Of a DNA stretch of 64,000 bases, positions 1 to 8,203 are shown piece by piece (within the stretch, counting starts at the first letter, position 1; each line of letters opens with the position of its first letter). The stretch comes from Xenorhabdus japonica (GTDB taxonomy: Bacteria > Pseudomonadota > Gammaproteobacteria > Enterobacterales > Enterobacteriaceae), in NCBI RefSeq assembly GCF_900115195.1, contig NZ_FOVO01000003.1, forward strand, positions 1 through 64,000. Direction: 5' to 3'. The notes below the pieces were generated by a model, which saw only the letters and a program-made list of their open reading frames with translations, made no database searches and had not been told where the DNA came from. A program made the position numbers and the translations under genes.

Positions 1-427
1 GACTAAGCGCCAGAAGGCTGGCTGGGATAATGGCTATATGATGAAAATCCTGACAGTGGGATTTTCATCTGTATAAATTAGACCCGTTTGCCCTACGCCT
101 ATGGTCGATAAAGCTTGACGTGATAAAGGTGAAATCAGCATCCGTTAACCCCTCAGTGCCCCACTTGTACCTCTTCCGACACAACCCCAATCAATTCATT
201 CAACCCTCCCCACTCGTTAATATATTCGGGCTGTCCAGCAGCGAGAGTATATTAAACCACCTCAGTAGCTTGTCGATTTTTGAGTTAATTTTATCGGAGA
301 GGCTTATTTATACTAAAGCAGATAGGTGAATAACCTATATGATATTGGTGATTATCATTTCAGTACTCCATTAACAGTGAAGTAATACGAATTTTATTTT
401 GGGTAATTACATCAAAAGGAGTGTGAT
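1..427. other. left-edge stretch without a convincing gene
   Basis: No gene is recognised here. A frame entering from the left edge (2 to 76, plus strand) could be the last 24 codons of a truncated gene. On the minus strand two short overlapping open frames lie at about 153-320, the longer about 33 codons, and they look faintly protein-like but match nothing I know. A 69-codon plus-strand frame at 120 has a GTG start, no Shine-Dalgarno sequence and an unconvincing composition. The stretch may hold decayed mobile or accessory sequence. Confidence 0.4.
40..69. repeat. perfect 11-bp inverted repeat (hairpin)
   Basis: Arms GATGAAAATCC (40-50) and GGATTTTCATC (59-69) flank an 8-base loop. There is no strong T-run on either side. 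It could be a weak terminator for a gene ending at the left edge, or part of a decayed mobile element. Confidence 0.5.
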
Positions 428-934
428 ATGAAGATATTATCTAACATCATTTTAGCTATGTTATCTTGTTTATTGACATTCGTTGCCTTTGCAGTTGAAG
501 AAAATACTCATTCAGAAAAACAACAGATTCTTTCTGCTGACTATAATATGGAATTTAAAAATCACTTTTCTTCCGTAAATGAGCTTGTGATAGTCAAACG
601 AAGCACCGACTGTATGTATGATAGTGGTGCAGATCGGATAAGTATTAATCCTGGCAACCAGCAACGTACTCATTTACAAGACAATGATAATTTATTTAGT
701 GCTTGCACACTTAGGCCTAAATGGGTTGAGTGGTCAGTGTCTAGTGGCTCTATGAGTTGTGCTTTGAGATTTGAGCGCGGATACGATGTAAGTGATTTAG
801 ATTGGTATACAGTGATTAAAGGGTGTTCGAATATAGTCAATAGTGCTACTTGTGGAAATGCTGACTGCAATCAGAATAAAGTTTACGGAAGTTCATCGTA
901 TATGGATATAAGCGTGGAATTCCTTGTTCGGTGA
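428..934 (+). CDS. secreted cysteine-containing hypothetical protein
   Basis: A 168-residue protein not recognised as a known family. Residues 1-22 form a clear Sec signal peptide (hydrophobic core, then VAFA before VEEN), so the mature protein should reach the periplasm or beyond. The mature part holds six cysteines, spaced to allow three disulfides, and is rich in Ser, Asn and Asp. That suits a small extracellular beta-rich protein. A Shine-Dalgarno sequence (AAAAGGAG) lies just before the ATG, which supports the start. No operon partner is visible. It sits in an accessory patch with other small exported proteins, so a host- or competitor-directed role is possible but unproven. Confidence 0.6.
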   Translation: MKILSNIILAMLSCLLTFVAFAVEENTHSEKQQILSADYNMEFKNHFSSVNELVIVKRSTDCMYDSGADRISINPGNQQRTHLQDNDNLFSACTLRPKWVEWSVSSGSMSCALRFERGYDVSDLDWYTVIKGCSNIVNSATCGNADCNQNKVYGSSSYMDISVEFLVR

Positions 935-1587
935 ACTTGGAAACTTCCGCAGCCTATACAAAAAGGTGAGGTTTCTCATCTTTAACTTTTGCATGGTGCA
1001 GGTATCATTCCGTTTCAAACGCAGCGATTAAATACCGATCAGTTTGGTGAAATTAACTATCAGAACTCCTTGATATTGAGGAGTCACCGATTTGGGAGGC
1101 TCCTCTTATTTGATTTGTTAATAAGATAAATTTTTCGCTCATTCATGATCAGGAAACTTGTTTTCAAATGATGAAGCATTTTTGCGGTTTTGAGCGCCTG
1201 ATGAATGATGCTAATCTTCTGAAATGTAGTGAGTTCGGTGACGCAATTATCTCTCAAATGTAATAATTACTAATTGAAATATATGACGGGAGTTAATAGT
1301 TCCTATTATGTTATTATCACTTACAAAACGGTTATCAAACAGTTATCAAAATCTGTCAAATTCTGAACATTTCAAACAGCAATTTTTATCCAATCTTTAC
1401 CACAATCATTATGGTGTTTGTCAGTTTTCCTCTAATTAATTGTTATTATCACGTCAAATTTTTGCACAAATTAAATTAACCTCTAGATGGTATTAGTAGC
1501 ACATATCCGGTGAGTGCCTCATGTTGTATTTACCTAATTTGCTTATGTATATATACTGCCGTCCCGCTTTTATGGATTCAGAATTAA
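935..1587. other. 650-bp intergenic region, no recognised gene
   Basis: AT-rich sequence with no convincing gene. One plus-strand frame stays open for about 45 codons (989-1127) and reads like protein, but it lacks a Shine-Dalgarno sequence and a recognisable family. It may be a gene remnant. Short direct repeats containing GTTATCAAA occur near 1328-1350. The promoter of the lipoprotein gene at 1588 should lie in the last 100 bases; no clear sigma70 pair stands out. Confidence 0.4.
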
Positions 1588-1932
1588 ATGCTAAAAAAAT
1601 TACTATTATTATCTACACTTGCTATGTCTGGTTGTGTATTCAATAAAATACCAACAGATAACTTAACATCACTCAGTAGTAATGAATTATGTTCGGCTCT
1701 TGGTGAAAACTCAGATAATGGCAATACTACCCTCAGAATCTTAGATGAAATAACATCCAGAAAAGGCACCGTTGATATGGACAAATGCCATGCACTTGAA
1801 ATGTCAGCAAGAACAAGAGGCTCTAATTTTGGCGATCCTGGCGCCTGGGCTCGTGAATCCAGCAGAATGGCAGAACAAACCAGAAGAGATGTAGAAATGT
1901 TCAAAAGATTAAAGGAAATGGGAAAAATTTAG
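1588..1932 (+). CDS. small putative lipoprotein
   Basis: A 114-residue protein with a short lipoprotein signal: a hydrophobic stretch ends in the lipobox AMSGC, giving lipidated Cys16. The residue after the cysteine is Val, not Asp, so the default outer-membrane route is expected. The mature part has two more cysteines (in the ELC and DKC motifs, near residues 39 and 68) and a charged, probably helical C-terminus rich in Arg, Glu and Lys. No family is recognised. It may be a conserved enterobacterial hypothetical lipoprotein. The gene stands alone, with a weak ribosome-binding site. Confidence 0.6.
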   Translation: MLKKLLLLSTLAMSGCVFNKIPTDNLTSLSSNELCSALGENSDNGNTTLRILDEITSRKGTVDMDKCHALEMSARTRGSNFGDPGAWARESSRMAEQTRRDVEMFKRLKEMGKI

Positions 1933-2084
1933 TTATTGAGTAAAGGTGCATTCATGTTCCAGTGCGCCTTATCTCTAATCAATGGAAGAAAGCTGGAATA
2001 AGAGTGTAATAGTAGATTATACTGATTAATAAATCATTTAATCATGGTGTGCTTATGTGGAACAGTCATCCTCAAAGAGGAAAT

Positions 2085-2438
2085 ATGCAATTATTGGCAA
2101 ATTTTCTATCGCCGATAGATGCCCACATTGTTTTGGGAAGAATGTTATCAGAAGATATTTATGCAGTTGTGATAGATGAAGATATTGTGTGGAATAACTA
2201 TATGTATTCTCAGGCATTTGGTGGTGTAAAACTTCTTGTCCATCAGTCTGATATTGAACGTGCGAAAACGATACTTGCTGAAATTAAGGATAATAAGTTT
2301 TCATTAGATAAAGTAGAGTTTAATCAGGATAATAAGAAAAAATCATCATCTCAATATCATTGTTCTGAGTTAATAAATACTTTTTTAATACTTTTATTGT
2401 TTTTAATATTCGGCATAGCATTACCGATAAAGGCTTAA
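2085..2438 (+). CDS. DUF2007-like small protein with C-terminal membrane segment
   Basis: With the ATG at 2085 this is a 117-residue protein. Its first 75 residues follow the pattern of the DUF2007 family, also called putative prokaryotic signal-transducing protein: an N-terminal strand, then the SPIDAHIVLGRMLSEDI helix and a later VLVHQSDIERA-type helix. I infer this from pattern only. Residues about 98-114 form one hydrophobic transmembrane helix at the C-terminus, so the domain is probably tethered to the inner membrane facing the cytoplasm. Upstream in-frame starts (GTG 2049, ATG 2055) exist, but AAGAGG sits just before 2085 and the domain begins there. It converges on the gene at 2506-2883. 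Confidence 0.55.
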   Translation: MQLLANFLSPIDAHIVLGRMLSEDIYAVVIDEDIVWNNYMYSQAFGGVKLLVHQSDIERAKTILAEIKDNKFSLDKVEFNQDNKKKSSSQYHCSELINTFLILLLFLIFGIALPIKA

Positions 2439-2467
2439 TGACACTATTCTCTTTAATCTTAAGCGAA

Positions 2468-2499
2468 GTAGAGCGACAACGTAAATTTAGTCGCTCTAC
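2468..2499. terminator. hairpin between convergent genes
   Basis: Perfect 10-bp stem GTAGAGCGAC / GTCGCTCTAC with a 12-base loop, placed between convergent genes ending at 2438 and 2506. Neither side has a long T-run, so it may be a weak bidirectional terminator. Confidence 0.5.
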
Positions 2500-2505
2500 A
2501 AGATC

Positions 2506-2883
2506 TTATTTTGTTCTCTCGGATAAAACATGCTTTGTTTGTACTTTGCATGCTTCGATAGATTTAACAAGTGATTCGTCAAAATGACGAGGGCTTGGGA
2601 AGACTTGTTTATTTTTTCTGATTTCTGAGACTGTTTGTTTGATAGATGCAATAAATCCATCTTTATTACTATTGATCTCTTTAAGATCAAATCCTTTACG
2701 ACTTAATTCCTTGAAGGCCTTTTGGGCTATCGCATCGGGGGAATCATGGGTTTTAAATGCTTCTATAGAAGCTTTCCCAAACAAGTTACAATAAGTTTCT
2801 GCAATTTTATCTACATTAGCATGTGCGGCATATGAATATGAGAAGAGCGGGGCAAGGAAAATCGGCAATAAAAGATGTTTCAT
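2506..2883 (-). CDS. periplasmic hypothetical protein
   Basis: A 125-residue protein with a typical Sec signal peptide (residues 1 to about 22, ending AHA before NVDK). The mature part is mainly charged and helical, with two cysteines (in the ETYCNLF and IEACKV motifs) that could form a disulfide. No family is recognised. AGGAAATT precedes the ATG at a good distance, supporting the start. It lies alone, convergent with the DUF2007-like gene, in the same accessory patch as the other small exported proteins. Confidence 0.6.
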   Translation of the reverse strand: MKHLLLPIFLAPLFSYSYAAHANVDKIAETYCNLFGKASIEAFKTHDSPDAIAQKAFKELSRKGFDLKEINSNKDGFIASIKQTVSEIRKNKQVFPSPRHFDESLVKSIEACKVQTKHVLSERTK

Positions 2884-3031
2884 AATTTCCTCTTGATAGA
2901 CTATACCATTATTGGCTATACCATAATAGTGGTGATAACTGTAACTGAAATGACAACATTAACAATAGTACATAATTCAACGTTTGCGTTGAATCTCAGT
3001 GCATAGTTATTTTGATTGAGAAAACGCTTAT

Positions 3032-3517
3032 TCAATGTTTTTGCTCTACACACATCTCTCTTTTACATATCGTACGGAGTGACTTTATGGGATCATTATT
3101 TCCATTTATATGGATGCGTGTGAGAAGTTTGACATTTCTTTTAGTAATTTTGAGAGCATCAACTTCAAGGTAATTACCTGAGCCAGCAGTGAGTTTGGAA
3201 ACAATTAGTTCTTTGGAACCATCGCCATTAATATCAGCAAATGTAATCCTCGGATTTCCATTATCTTCAAGCACTGAACCATCACGTTTAAAGACAGCTC
3301 CAGTTACAAAGTCCGTGAGATCTTTATCCTTAAAAATGGCGATAGAATAGCTGCCAATTGATGCACTTTCCAGATCACCAGTTGACAGGACGGCAAATCG
3401 TTTATCAGGTAAGTTAATCAGTTTTCCTTCTCTTGCTCCAGCCTGGGTTGATAACAATAGAGTTATTAGAGTCGGAATGGTAATAGCTTTCAAAATGTTA
3501 CTTATACGCATAAACAA
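3032..3517 (-). CDS. exported hypothetical protein with an FG-GAP/VCBS-like segment
   Basis: A 161-residue protein with an N-terminal signal peptide (residues 1 to about 28, ending AGA before REGK). In the middle, ITFADINGDGSKELIVSK has the ADxNGDGxxEL pattern of FG-GAP/VCBS repeats, which bind calcium in beta-propeller or adhesin proteins. Here only one such unit is seen, so the protein is not a full propeller. Two cysteines close together near the C-terminus (CKREMC) could form a disulfide. The function is unknown. It is transcribed alone, with AT-rich non-coding sequence upstream. Confidence 0.55.
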   Translation of the reverse strand: MFMRISNILKAITIPTLITLLLSTQAGAREGKLINLPDKRFAVLSTGDLESASIGSYSIAIFKDKDLTDFVTGAVFKRDGSVLEDNGNPRITFADINGDGSKELIVSKLTAGSGNYLEVDALKITKRNVKLLTRIHINGNNDPIKSLRTICKREMCVEQKH

Positions 3518-3651
3518 TGCTCCATTGTTTGCTATCTTATTTTAACAAATGTATAGGTGAGATTTAAATCGTAGCACGAATTTAGGAAAAGCATATTCCC
3601 GGTGGAAAGAGCAGTTCAATGCTTATGCTAGTGTTGAGATATAATACTGAA

Positions 3652-3775
3652 CCCAAAAAACATTATTTTTTCTTATTGTTTTTATTGTTGGGAAATGGCT
3701 GTTTTTAAGATAAAAAACGAAATAATATTTTCTGATAATGGTTGAATCAACGGGAGTTACCACTCCCGTTTTTTA
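3652..3775 (+). ncRNA. candidate orphan small RNA ending in a strong terminator
   Basis: A perfect -10 hexamer TATAAT (3640-3645) and a textbook intrinsic terminator (3749-3775) bracket about 124 bases that contain no gene. The -35 region is weak (TTCAAT at non-ideal spacing). The middle is T-rich, which would suit Hfq binding. The sequence does not match any enterobacterial small RNA I know. It is an inference from signals only: the terminator must end some plus-strand transcript, and no plus-strand gene lies between 2438 and 3749. Confidence 0.3.
3749..3775 (+). terminator. intrinsic terminator with no upstream gene
   Basis: Stem AACGGGAGT / ACTCCCGTT with a 4-base loop, followed by six T. 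It has the full features of a Rho-independent terminator on the plus strand, yet no plus-strand coding gene precedes it for 1.3 kb. Confidence 0.75.
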
Positions 3776-3798
3776 TTAACTTAAATATATAGTAGTTT

Positions 3799-3993
3799 CT
3801 ACGTACTGTTTTTTGCTATTTTTTCCACAATCTTATTGTACTCTTTCCAAACAACGGATACCGGTGAGTTTAAACAGCAGATAGAGATTGAACCACCTGT
3901 TGCAGGATGATATTCATACTTTGATTTTCCTCTATAAACTCTCTTAGGCAGTATGTTGTCTGCGGGGTTTTTTCTTTTTCGTTCTAACATCAA
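3799..3993 (-). pseudogene. tyrosine integrase N-terminal fragment
   Basis: A 64-residue open frame that resembles the first 50-60 residues of phage and island tyrosine recombinases: a basic start (ERKRKNPADN), then LPKRVYRGKSKYEYHP and a GG-rich turn. This is the arm-type DNA-binding domain with its three-strand sheet. The core-binding and catalytic domains (Arg, His-x-x-Arg and Tyr residues) are absent, because the frame stops after about 60 residues and nothing downstream continues it. A remnant of a lost prophage or island is the likely explanation. Its stop codon lies only 24 bases from the orphan terminator, a position typical of integration next to an RNA gene. Confidence 0.6.
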
Positions 3994-4766
3994 TTATAAC
4001 CTCACTTGCAGATTATCTGATGGCCAGATAGTAAATTATTAACATCTTACTAAACTGTTATTTTTGTTTCCGATTGTAAAAATAACAACTGAAAATTTTA
4101 ATACGCGATGGTGGCTTTTTCCAACTATCACAGTATTAAAATTTAATAATCTCATTTGGAGAAAGATATTACTATATGTTTTCGTAAATATTAGAAATTT
4201 CAAGATTAAATTTTGTAATTCACCCATTTTTTATAATGAATTCGGTGATTACTACATTAGTGATATAGCAGAGCGTGATTATCTAAATTTACTCTGTGCA
4301 TTTTGTTTTGAGTGGCATCAATAACTTCCGATTAACACATTCTTTTCATATGGTTATTGTATTAGTATTGTTTTTTAAAAGTTTTATTTTTGTTTATGGT
4401 ATGTTTTATCTTTTGGGGTGGGCTGTTAATTGATTTATGTTTCTTACTTATATATAAGAAGAAAATTAACCCGTAATTCTTGTTTGTAAAATGCACTTAA
4501 TCAGCTCAAAATAGGGAATAAAGCGGTTATGGCGAATAAATAACTGTTTAATTTTTCTAAAGTAAATGTAAAAATTTCATTAAAAGTTACACATTGAAAT
4601 AGATATTATGTTACATTCTTTCCGTTTTTACTGGCTAGTATCTCTGTGTTTTTGTATACAGAATTGTGTTACTTGTTAATCATAAAGGAAATTAAGCACA
4701 ATAAAATTTCACCGGATACGGCATTATGGTCAGCTAATGTTTGCTAATTAGTAAGGGGAAAATATC
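3994..4766. other. 770-bp AT-rich region, no supported gene
   Basis: Very AT-rich sequence between the integrase fragment and the symporter gene. An 86-codon plus-strand frame with a TTG start (4064-4324) and a 62-codon minus-strand frame (4039-4227) overlap a long palindrome; neither has a ribosome-binding site or a recognisable family. The last 150 bases should hold the symporter promoter. Nothing else stands out. Confidence 0.45.
4093..4144. repeat. 52-bp nearly perfect palindrome
   Basis: Arms AAATTTTAATAC (4093-4104) and GTATTAAAATTT (4133-4144) are perfect, and pairing continues inward (GAT/ATC and GTGG/CCAAC, with one bulge) to a small loop containing CTTTTT. This makes one long hairpin with no gene assigned to it. 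It may be a miniature repeat element or a folded RNA. Confidence 0.6.
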
Positions 4767-6224
4767 TTGACGGATCTGATTAACTTCATTAACAATATTC
4801 TTTGGGACTACGTACTAATATACTTGCTTCTTGGGGTTGGCCTTTACTTCACACTGCGTTCTGGTTTTATACAGCTTCGTCACTTCGGTCACATGTTTTC
4901 AGTTCTGAAAAATAGTAATAAATCAGATAATTCTGGCATTTCATCTTTTCAGGCCTTATGTACTAGTCTTGCTGCTCGTGTAGGAACCGGTAACTTAGCA
5001 GGGGTCGCCATTGCAATTACTGCTGGTGGGCCAGGTGCTATTTTCTGGATGTGGGTAGTGGCATTTATTGGTATGGCAACTTCTTTTGTGGAGAGTACGC
5101 TTGCCCAGTTGTACAAGACGAAAGACGATCAAGGAAATTATCGCGGTGGCCCAGCTTATTACATGGAAAAAGGGTTGAAGAAGCGATGGATGGGAGTACT
5201 GTTTTCATTCTTCCTTATTATCGCGTTTGGTCTTGTATTTAATGCTGTTCAGGCAAACTCAATTGCGGAAGCGGCTGCCTTTGCCTTTAATGTCAAACCA
5301 TTTTACGTTGGTATTGTCTTAGTCATTATCAGTGGCATAATTATTTTCGGTGGGCTGCGTTCCATTGCCCGAGTAGCGGAATTGGTTGTACCGTTCATGG
5401 CTGGCGCTTATTTAATCTTGGCATTTTGGGTTGTTGGTCACAATATTGAACGCATCCCCGCGGTATTTGCATTAATTATCAAGAGCGCCTTCGGCCTTCA
5501 GGAAGCGATAGCCGGAACATTAGGCTACGGCATCTCTCAGGCAATGACTCAGGGTGTTCAACGTGGATTATTTTCGAATGAAGCAGGGATGGGTTCTGCG
5601 CCAAATGCTGCGGCATCCGCTTCTCCATATCCGCCACATCCAGCTTCTCAGGGATATGTTCAGATGTTGGGTGTATTTATGGATACGATCGTTATCTGTA
5701 GTGCAACGGCTGCTATTATCCTTTCTTCTGGAGTTCTCAACGAGGTAAACGTTACTGCTATCAGCGGAATTGAATTGACTCAGCGAGCATTGTCATCAGC
5801 CGTTGGGCATTGGGGAACGACATTTATTGCGATTGCTATTTTCTTCTTTGCTTTCACATCAATTATTGCCAATTATGCTTATGCTGAAAGCAACATGATA
5901 TTCCTGGAGCGCAACCACACTGCTGGCTTATTTATTCTGCGGTTGGCTGCATTGGGTATGGTGATGTTTGGTGCATTGGCAGAAGTCCCTCTGGTTTGGA
6001 GTATGGCTAATCTATCAATGGCATGTATGGCTATTGTTAACTTGATTGCCATACTTATGTTGTCAGGTATTGCAATAAAGTTGGCAAAAGATTATAACCG
6101 ACAGAGAAAATTAGGGCAGTTGCCAACATTTAATATCAATTCTTACCCAGAGATTCAACAGCAAGTTGAAAAAGGTATTTGGGATAATGATATATCGCAT
6201 AACAGCGAGAAGGGTAATCACTGA
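4767..6224 (+). CDS. sodium:amino acid (alanine/glycine) symporter, AGCS family
   Basis: A 485-residue inner-membrane carrier of the alanine/glycine:cation symporter family, expected to import small neutral amino acids with sodium. Family marks are clear: SFQALCTSLAARVGTGNLAG near residue 60-80, GGPAYYMEKG near 130, and the signature NEAGMGSAPNAAASA near 272. About ten hydrophobic helices are visible. It resembles E. coli YaaJ but diverges enough that I give no symbol. The start is a TTG at 4767, chosen because AAGGGG lies 8 bases upstream and the family N-terminus begins there. It is a single-gene unit closed by a strong terminator at 6293. Confidence 0.9.
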   Translation: MTDLINFINNILWDYVLIYLLLGVGLYFTLRSGFIQLRHFGHMFSVLKNSNKSDNSGISSFQALCTSLAARVGTGNLAGVAIAITAGGPGAIFWMWVVAFIGMATSFVESTLAQLYKTKDDQGNYRGGPAYYMEKGLKKRWMGVLFSFFLIIAFGLVFNAVQANSIAEAAAFAFNVKPFYVGIVLVIISGIIIFGGLRSIARVAELVVPFMAGAYLILAFWVVGHNIERIPAVFALIIKSAFGLQEAIAGTLGYGISQAMTQGVQRGLFSNEAGMGSAPNAAASASPYPPHPASQGYVQMLGVFMDTIVICSATAAIILSSGVLNEVNVTAISGIELTQRALSSAVGHWGTTFIAIAIFFFAFTSIIANYAYAESNMIFLERNHTAGLFILRLAALGMVMFGALAEVPLVWSMANLSMACMAIVNLIAILMLSGIAIKLAKDYNRQRKLGQLPTFNINSYPEIQQQVEKGIWDNDISHNSEKGNH

Positions 6225-6292
6225 TACTGATGAAATGCCTCTATAGAGGATATCAGTAGCAGAATATTGCTCACATCAGGTAAAACTTTATT

Positions 6293-6335
6293 AGCCAGCC
6301 ATTCGAACGTTCCGCGAATGGCTGGCTTTTATTTG
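6293..6335 (+). terminator. intrinsic terminator of the symporter gene
   Basis: Perfect 13-bp stem AGCCAGCCATTCG / CGAATGGCTGGCT with a 9-base loop, followed by a T-rich tail. Confidence 0.9.
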
Positions 6336-6426
6336 TTCTTAAAAACATGTTGATAAGCAAAAAAACATCACATCTAGTATATAATCATCATAATGTTATC
6401 TTTTCCTGCAAAATAGCTGACCTGAC

Positions 6427-7260
6427 ATGATAAAAAGATTAATGATATGTATGTTTATCACATTGTTGATTGGTTGTTCTTATTCCCCTGAGCGGGAAGG
6501 TAGAGATGGGTATATTGTTGACCATTCCTATCCCTATTCGACTAAGCAAGATATTGATTCAATTAGATTCCTTGTCCTCCACTATACTGCGTTGAATGAC
6601 AAAAAATCTTTACGGGCATTAACGGGAGGTAGTGTCAATATTCATTACCTTATTCCCTCGCAGCCGAAGCATGAGAATAAAGAACCGATTATTTTTCAAT
6701 TGGTTTCAGAAAAGGAAAGAGCATGGCACGCGGGAAAGAGTGAGTGGAATGGGTACCAAAACTTAAACCGTTATTCTATTGGTATTGAAATTGTTAATTG
6801 TGGGTTTAAGCAAGAGTTCATTAAAAAAGAATGGTGTTTATATCATCCGTCACAAATTGATGCTGTTATACGATTGGCAAAAGATATTATTCATAAGTAT
6901 AAAATTAAAGCTGTTAATGTTGTGGGTCATAGCGATATAGCACCATTGAGAAAAAAAGATCCCGGGCCTGTTTTTCCGTGGCGTGAGCTTTATGAACAAG
7001 GAATTGGTGCTTGGCCTGACGACGCAACAGTGAATAAATATTTGGCTGGTAGGGCACCTAATTTTCCTGTGTCAGTGATGGCAATTCAGAAAGCACTGGC
7101 TCTTTATGGCTATAATATCCCTCAAACGGGACTCTTAGATAATACTTCTTATAGAACTATTCAAGCCTTTCAGATGCATTTTCGTCCGTCAGACATTAGC
7201 GGTATCCCCGATGCAGAAACGGAAGCGATCGCTTTGGCATTAATCGAAAAATACCAATAA
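6427..7260 (+). CDS. amiD: N-acetylmuramoyl-L-alanine amidase AmiD, lipoprotein
   Basis: A 277-residue zinc amidase that cleaves the bond between N-acetylmuramate and L-alanine in peptidoglycan and anhydro-muropeptides; E. coli AmiD is 276 residues and sits in the outer membrane facing the periplasm. Residues 1-17 are a lipoprotein signal with lipobox LIGC. The amidase_2 domain follows, with metal-site motifs LHYTA (near residue 52) and VVGHSDIAP plus the DPGPVFPW segment (near 165-185). The C-terminal 70 residues match a peptidoglycan-binding domain, including the AFQMHFRP motif. It is monocistronic and converges on the AraC-type regulator gene; a hairpin separates them. Confidence 0.93.
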   Translation: MIKRLMICMFITLLIGCSYSPEREGRDGYIVDHSYPYSTKQDIDSIRFLVLHYTALNDKKSLRALTGGSVNIHYLIPSQPKHENKEPIIFQLVSEKERAWHAGKSEWNGYQNLNRYSIGIEIVNCGFKQEFIKKEWCLYHPSQIDAVIRLAKDIIHKYKIKAVNVVGHSDIAPLRKKDPGPVFPWRELYEQGIGAWPDDATVNKYLAGRAPNFPVSVMAIQKALALYGYNIPQTGLLDNTSYRTIQAFQMHFRPSDISGIPDAETEAIALALIEKYQ

Positions 7261-7272
7261 TGATTTATGCAT

Positions 7273-7295
7273 AGCGGCCTTGGAGAATGGCCGCT
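7273..7295. terminator. hairpin between amiD and the regulator gene
   Basis: Stem AGCGGCC / GGCCGCT with a 9-base loop between two convergent genes. There is no long T-run, so it is probably a modest bidirectional terminator. Confidence 0.6.
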
Positions 7296-7309
7296 GATGA
7301 TACTAAACC

Positions 7310-7735
7310 TCATGGTTCGCAGTTGTAAGTAAGATGTAATGGAACTTTAACTTCAAGTTCAATATCTGTACTTTGGCGAAAATCGTGAGGCGTAATGCCA
7401 TATTCTTTACGGAACATATAGGTGAAATGGGATTGAGAGCCGAAGCCAAAATCCAAAGCAATATCAAAAATAGGCAAGGAACTATTTCTCAGCAGAAAAA
7501 CAGCGCCAGCCAAGCGTCGTTGGCGGATGTACTTCCCAAGAGATATGCCGGTAACTTCCTTGAATATTTTCTGCATGTGCCAAAGTGAATAGCCAGAGTA
7601 AGCAGCAAGCTCTTCAAGATGAATGACACGGCCAAGATGGTTTTCAATCCATTTACTCAGTGCGCATACAAGTGCTAAGTGGTTATCTTGTGCCATTACA
7701 ATTTTAAACTGGTTGAAGGTTGAGGAAGTATACAC
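7310..7735 (-). CDS. AraC/XylS-family transcriptional regulator (MarA/SoxS-like)
   Basis: A 141-residue stand-alone AraC-type DNA-binding protein, similar in size and layout to MarA, SoxS and RamA. The first helix-turn-helix covers about residues 40-62 (LEELAAYSGYSLWHMQKIFK) and the second about residues 88-110, followed by the family signature FGFGSQSHFTYMFRKEYGITPHDFR. It lacks a ligand-binding domain, so activity is probably set by its amount. An alternative ATG at 7696 would remove 13 residues; neither start has a strong ribosome-binding site. Targets are unknown. The divergent neighbour is aroP, 470 bp away, but control of aroP is only a guess. Confidence 0.85.
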   Translation of the reverse strand: MYTSSTFNQFKIVMAQDNHLALVCALSKWIENHLGRVIHLEELAAYSGYSLWHMQKIFKEVTGISLGKYIRQRRLAGAVFLLRNSSLPIFDIALDFGFGSQSHFTYMFRKEYGITPHDFRQSTDIELEVKVPLHLTYNCEP

Positions 7736-8203
7736 AACTTCTTTTCAAGATGACAAAATCGATTATTATAGGGGTACAACGACTAGATAAAAATTTCAAC
7801 ACGCTATCATCCCTCTATCATATGATAACTCGCCATAATATTTTATTTTAAAGTTAGCAACAATGGAGTAATCATAAAGTGGTCTAATTGAACACCAAAT
7901 AAGTTCTTTTAATTCTGTACTCAATATTGATTAACATACATTTACGGTATTCATTCTTTGTCAATGATGTTTTAATATCCACCTGATACGAATTAACACA
8001 CTCAATATTGCGTTAAATTAGTATATAACTCAATCACTACAATATGTTGAGGGAATCATATTGAGGAAATTTGGATTCGACAAATCTTGCATAAGTTGAG
8101 AAGGTAGGAAAATGTCTGGTTCTATTCAGATTTAACAACTTAAAACAACAAATTAAATAGCTTTTAATGAGACAAGTTCTAAACATCGTAAAAAGAGGAC
8201 TAG
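7736..8203. other. divergent promoter region of the regulator gene and aroP
   Basis: About 470 bases of AT-rich sequence separate the two divergent genes. It must hold both promoters. I looked for TyrR boxes (TGTAAA-N6-TTTACA), which would fit aroP, and found only half matches such as the one near 7940. No hairpin or gene was seen. Confidence 0.4.

Noticed and set aside
120-329. 69-codon open frame on the plus strand
   Set aside because: GTG start, no Shine-Dalgarno sequence, no family, composition unlike a protein.
1584-1904. 106-codon frame antisense to the lipoprotein gene at 1588
   Set aside because: The sense frame has a lipobox; the antisense frame has no signals.
4064-4324. 86-codon open frame with TTG start
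   Set aside because: It runs through the long palindrome, has no ribosome-binding site and no recognisable family.
7900-8200. TyrR boxes upstream of aroP
   Set aside because: Only half sites such as the TTTACG near 7940; no full TGTAAA-N6-TTTACA.
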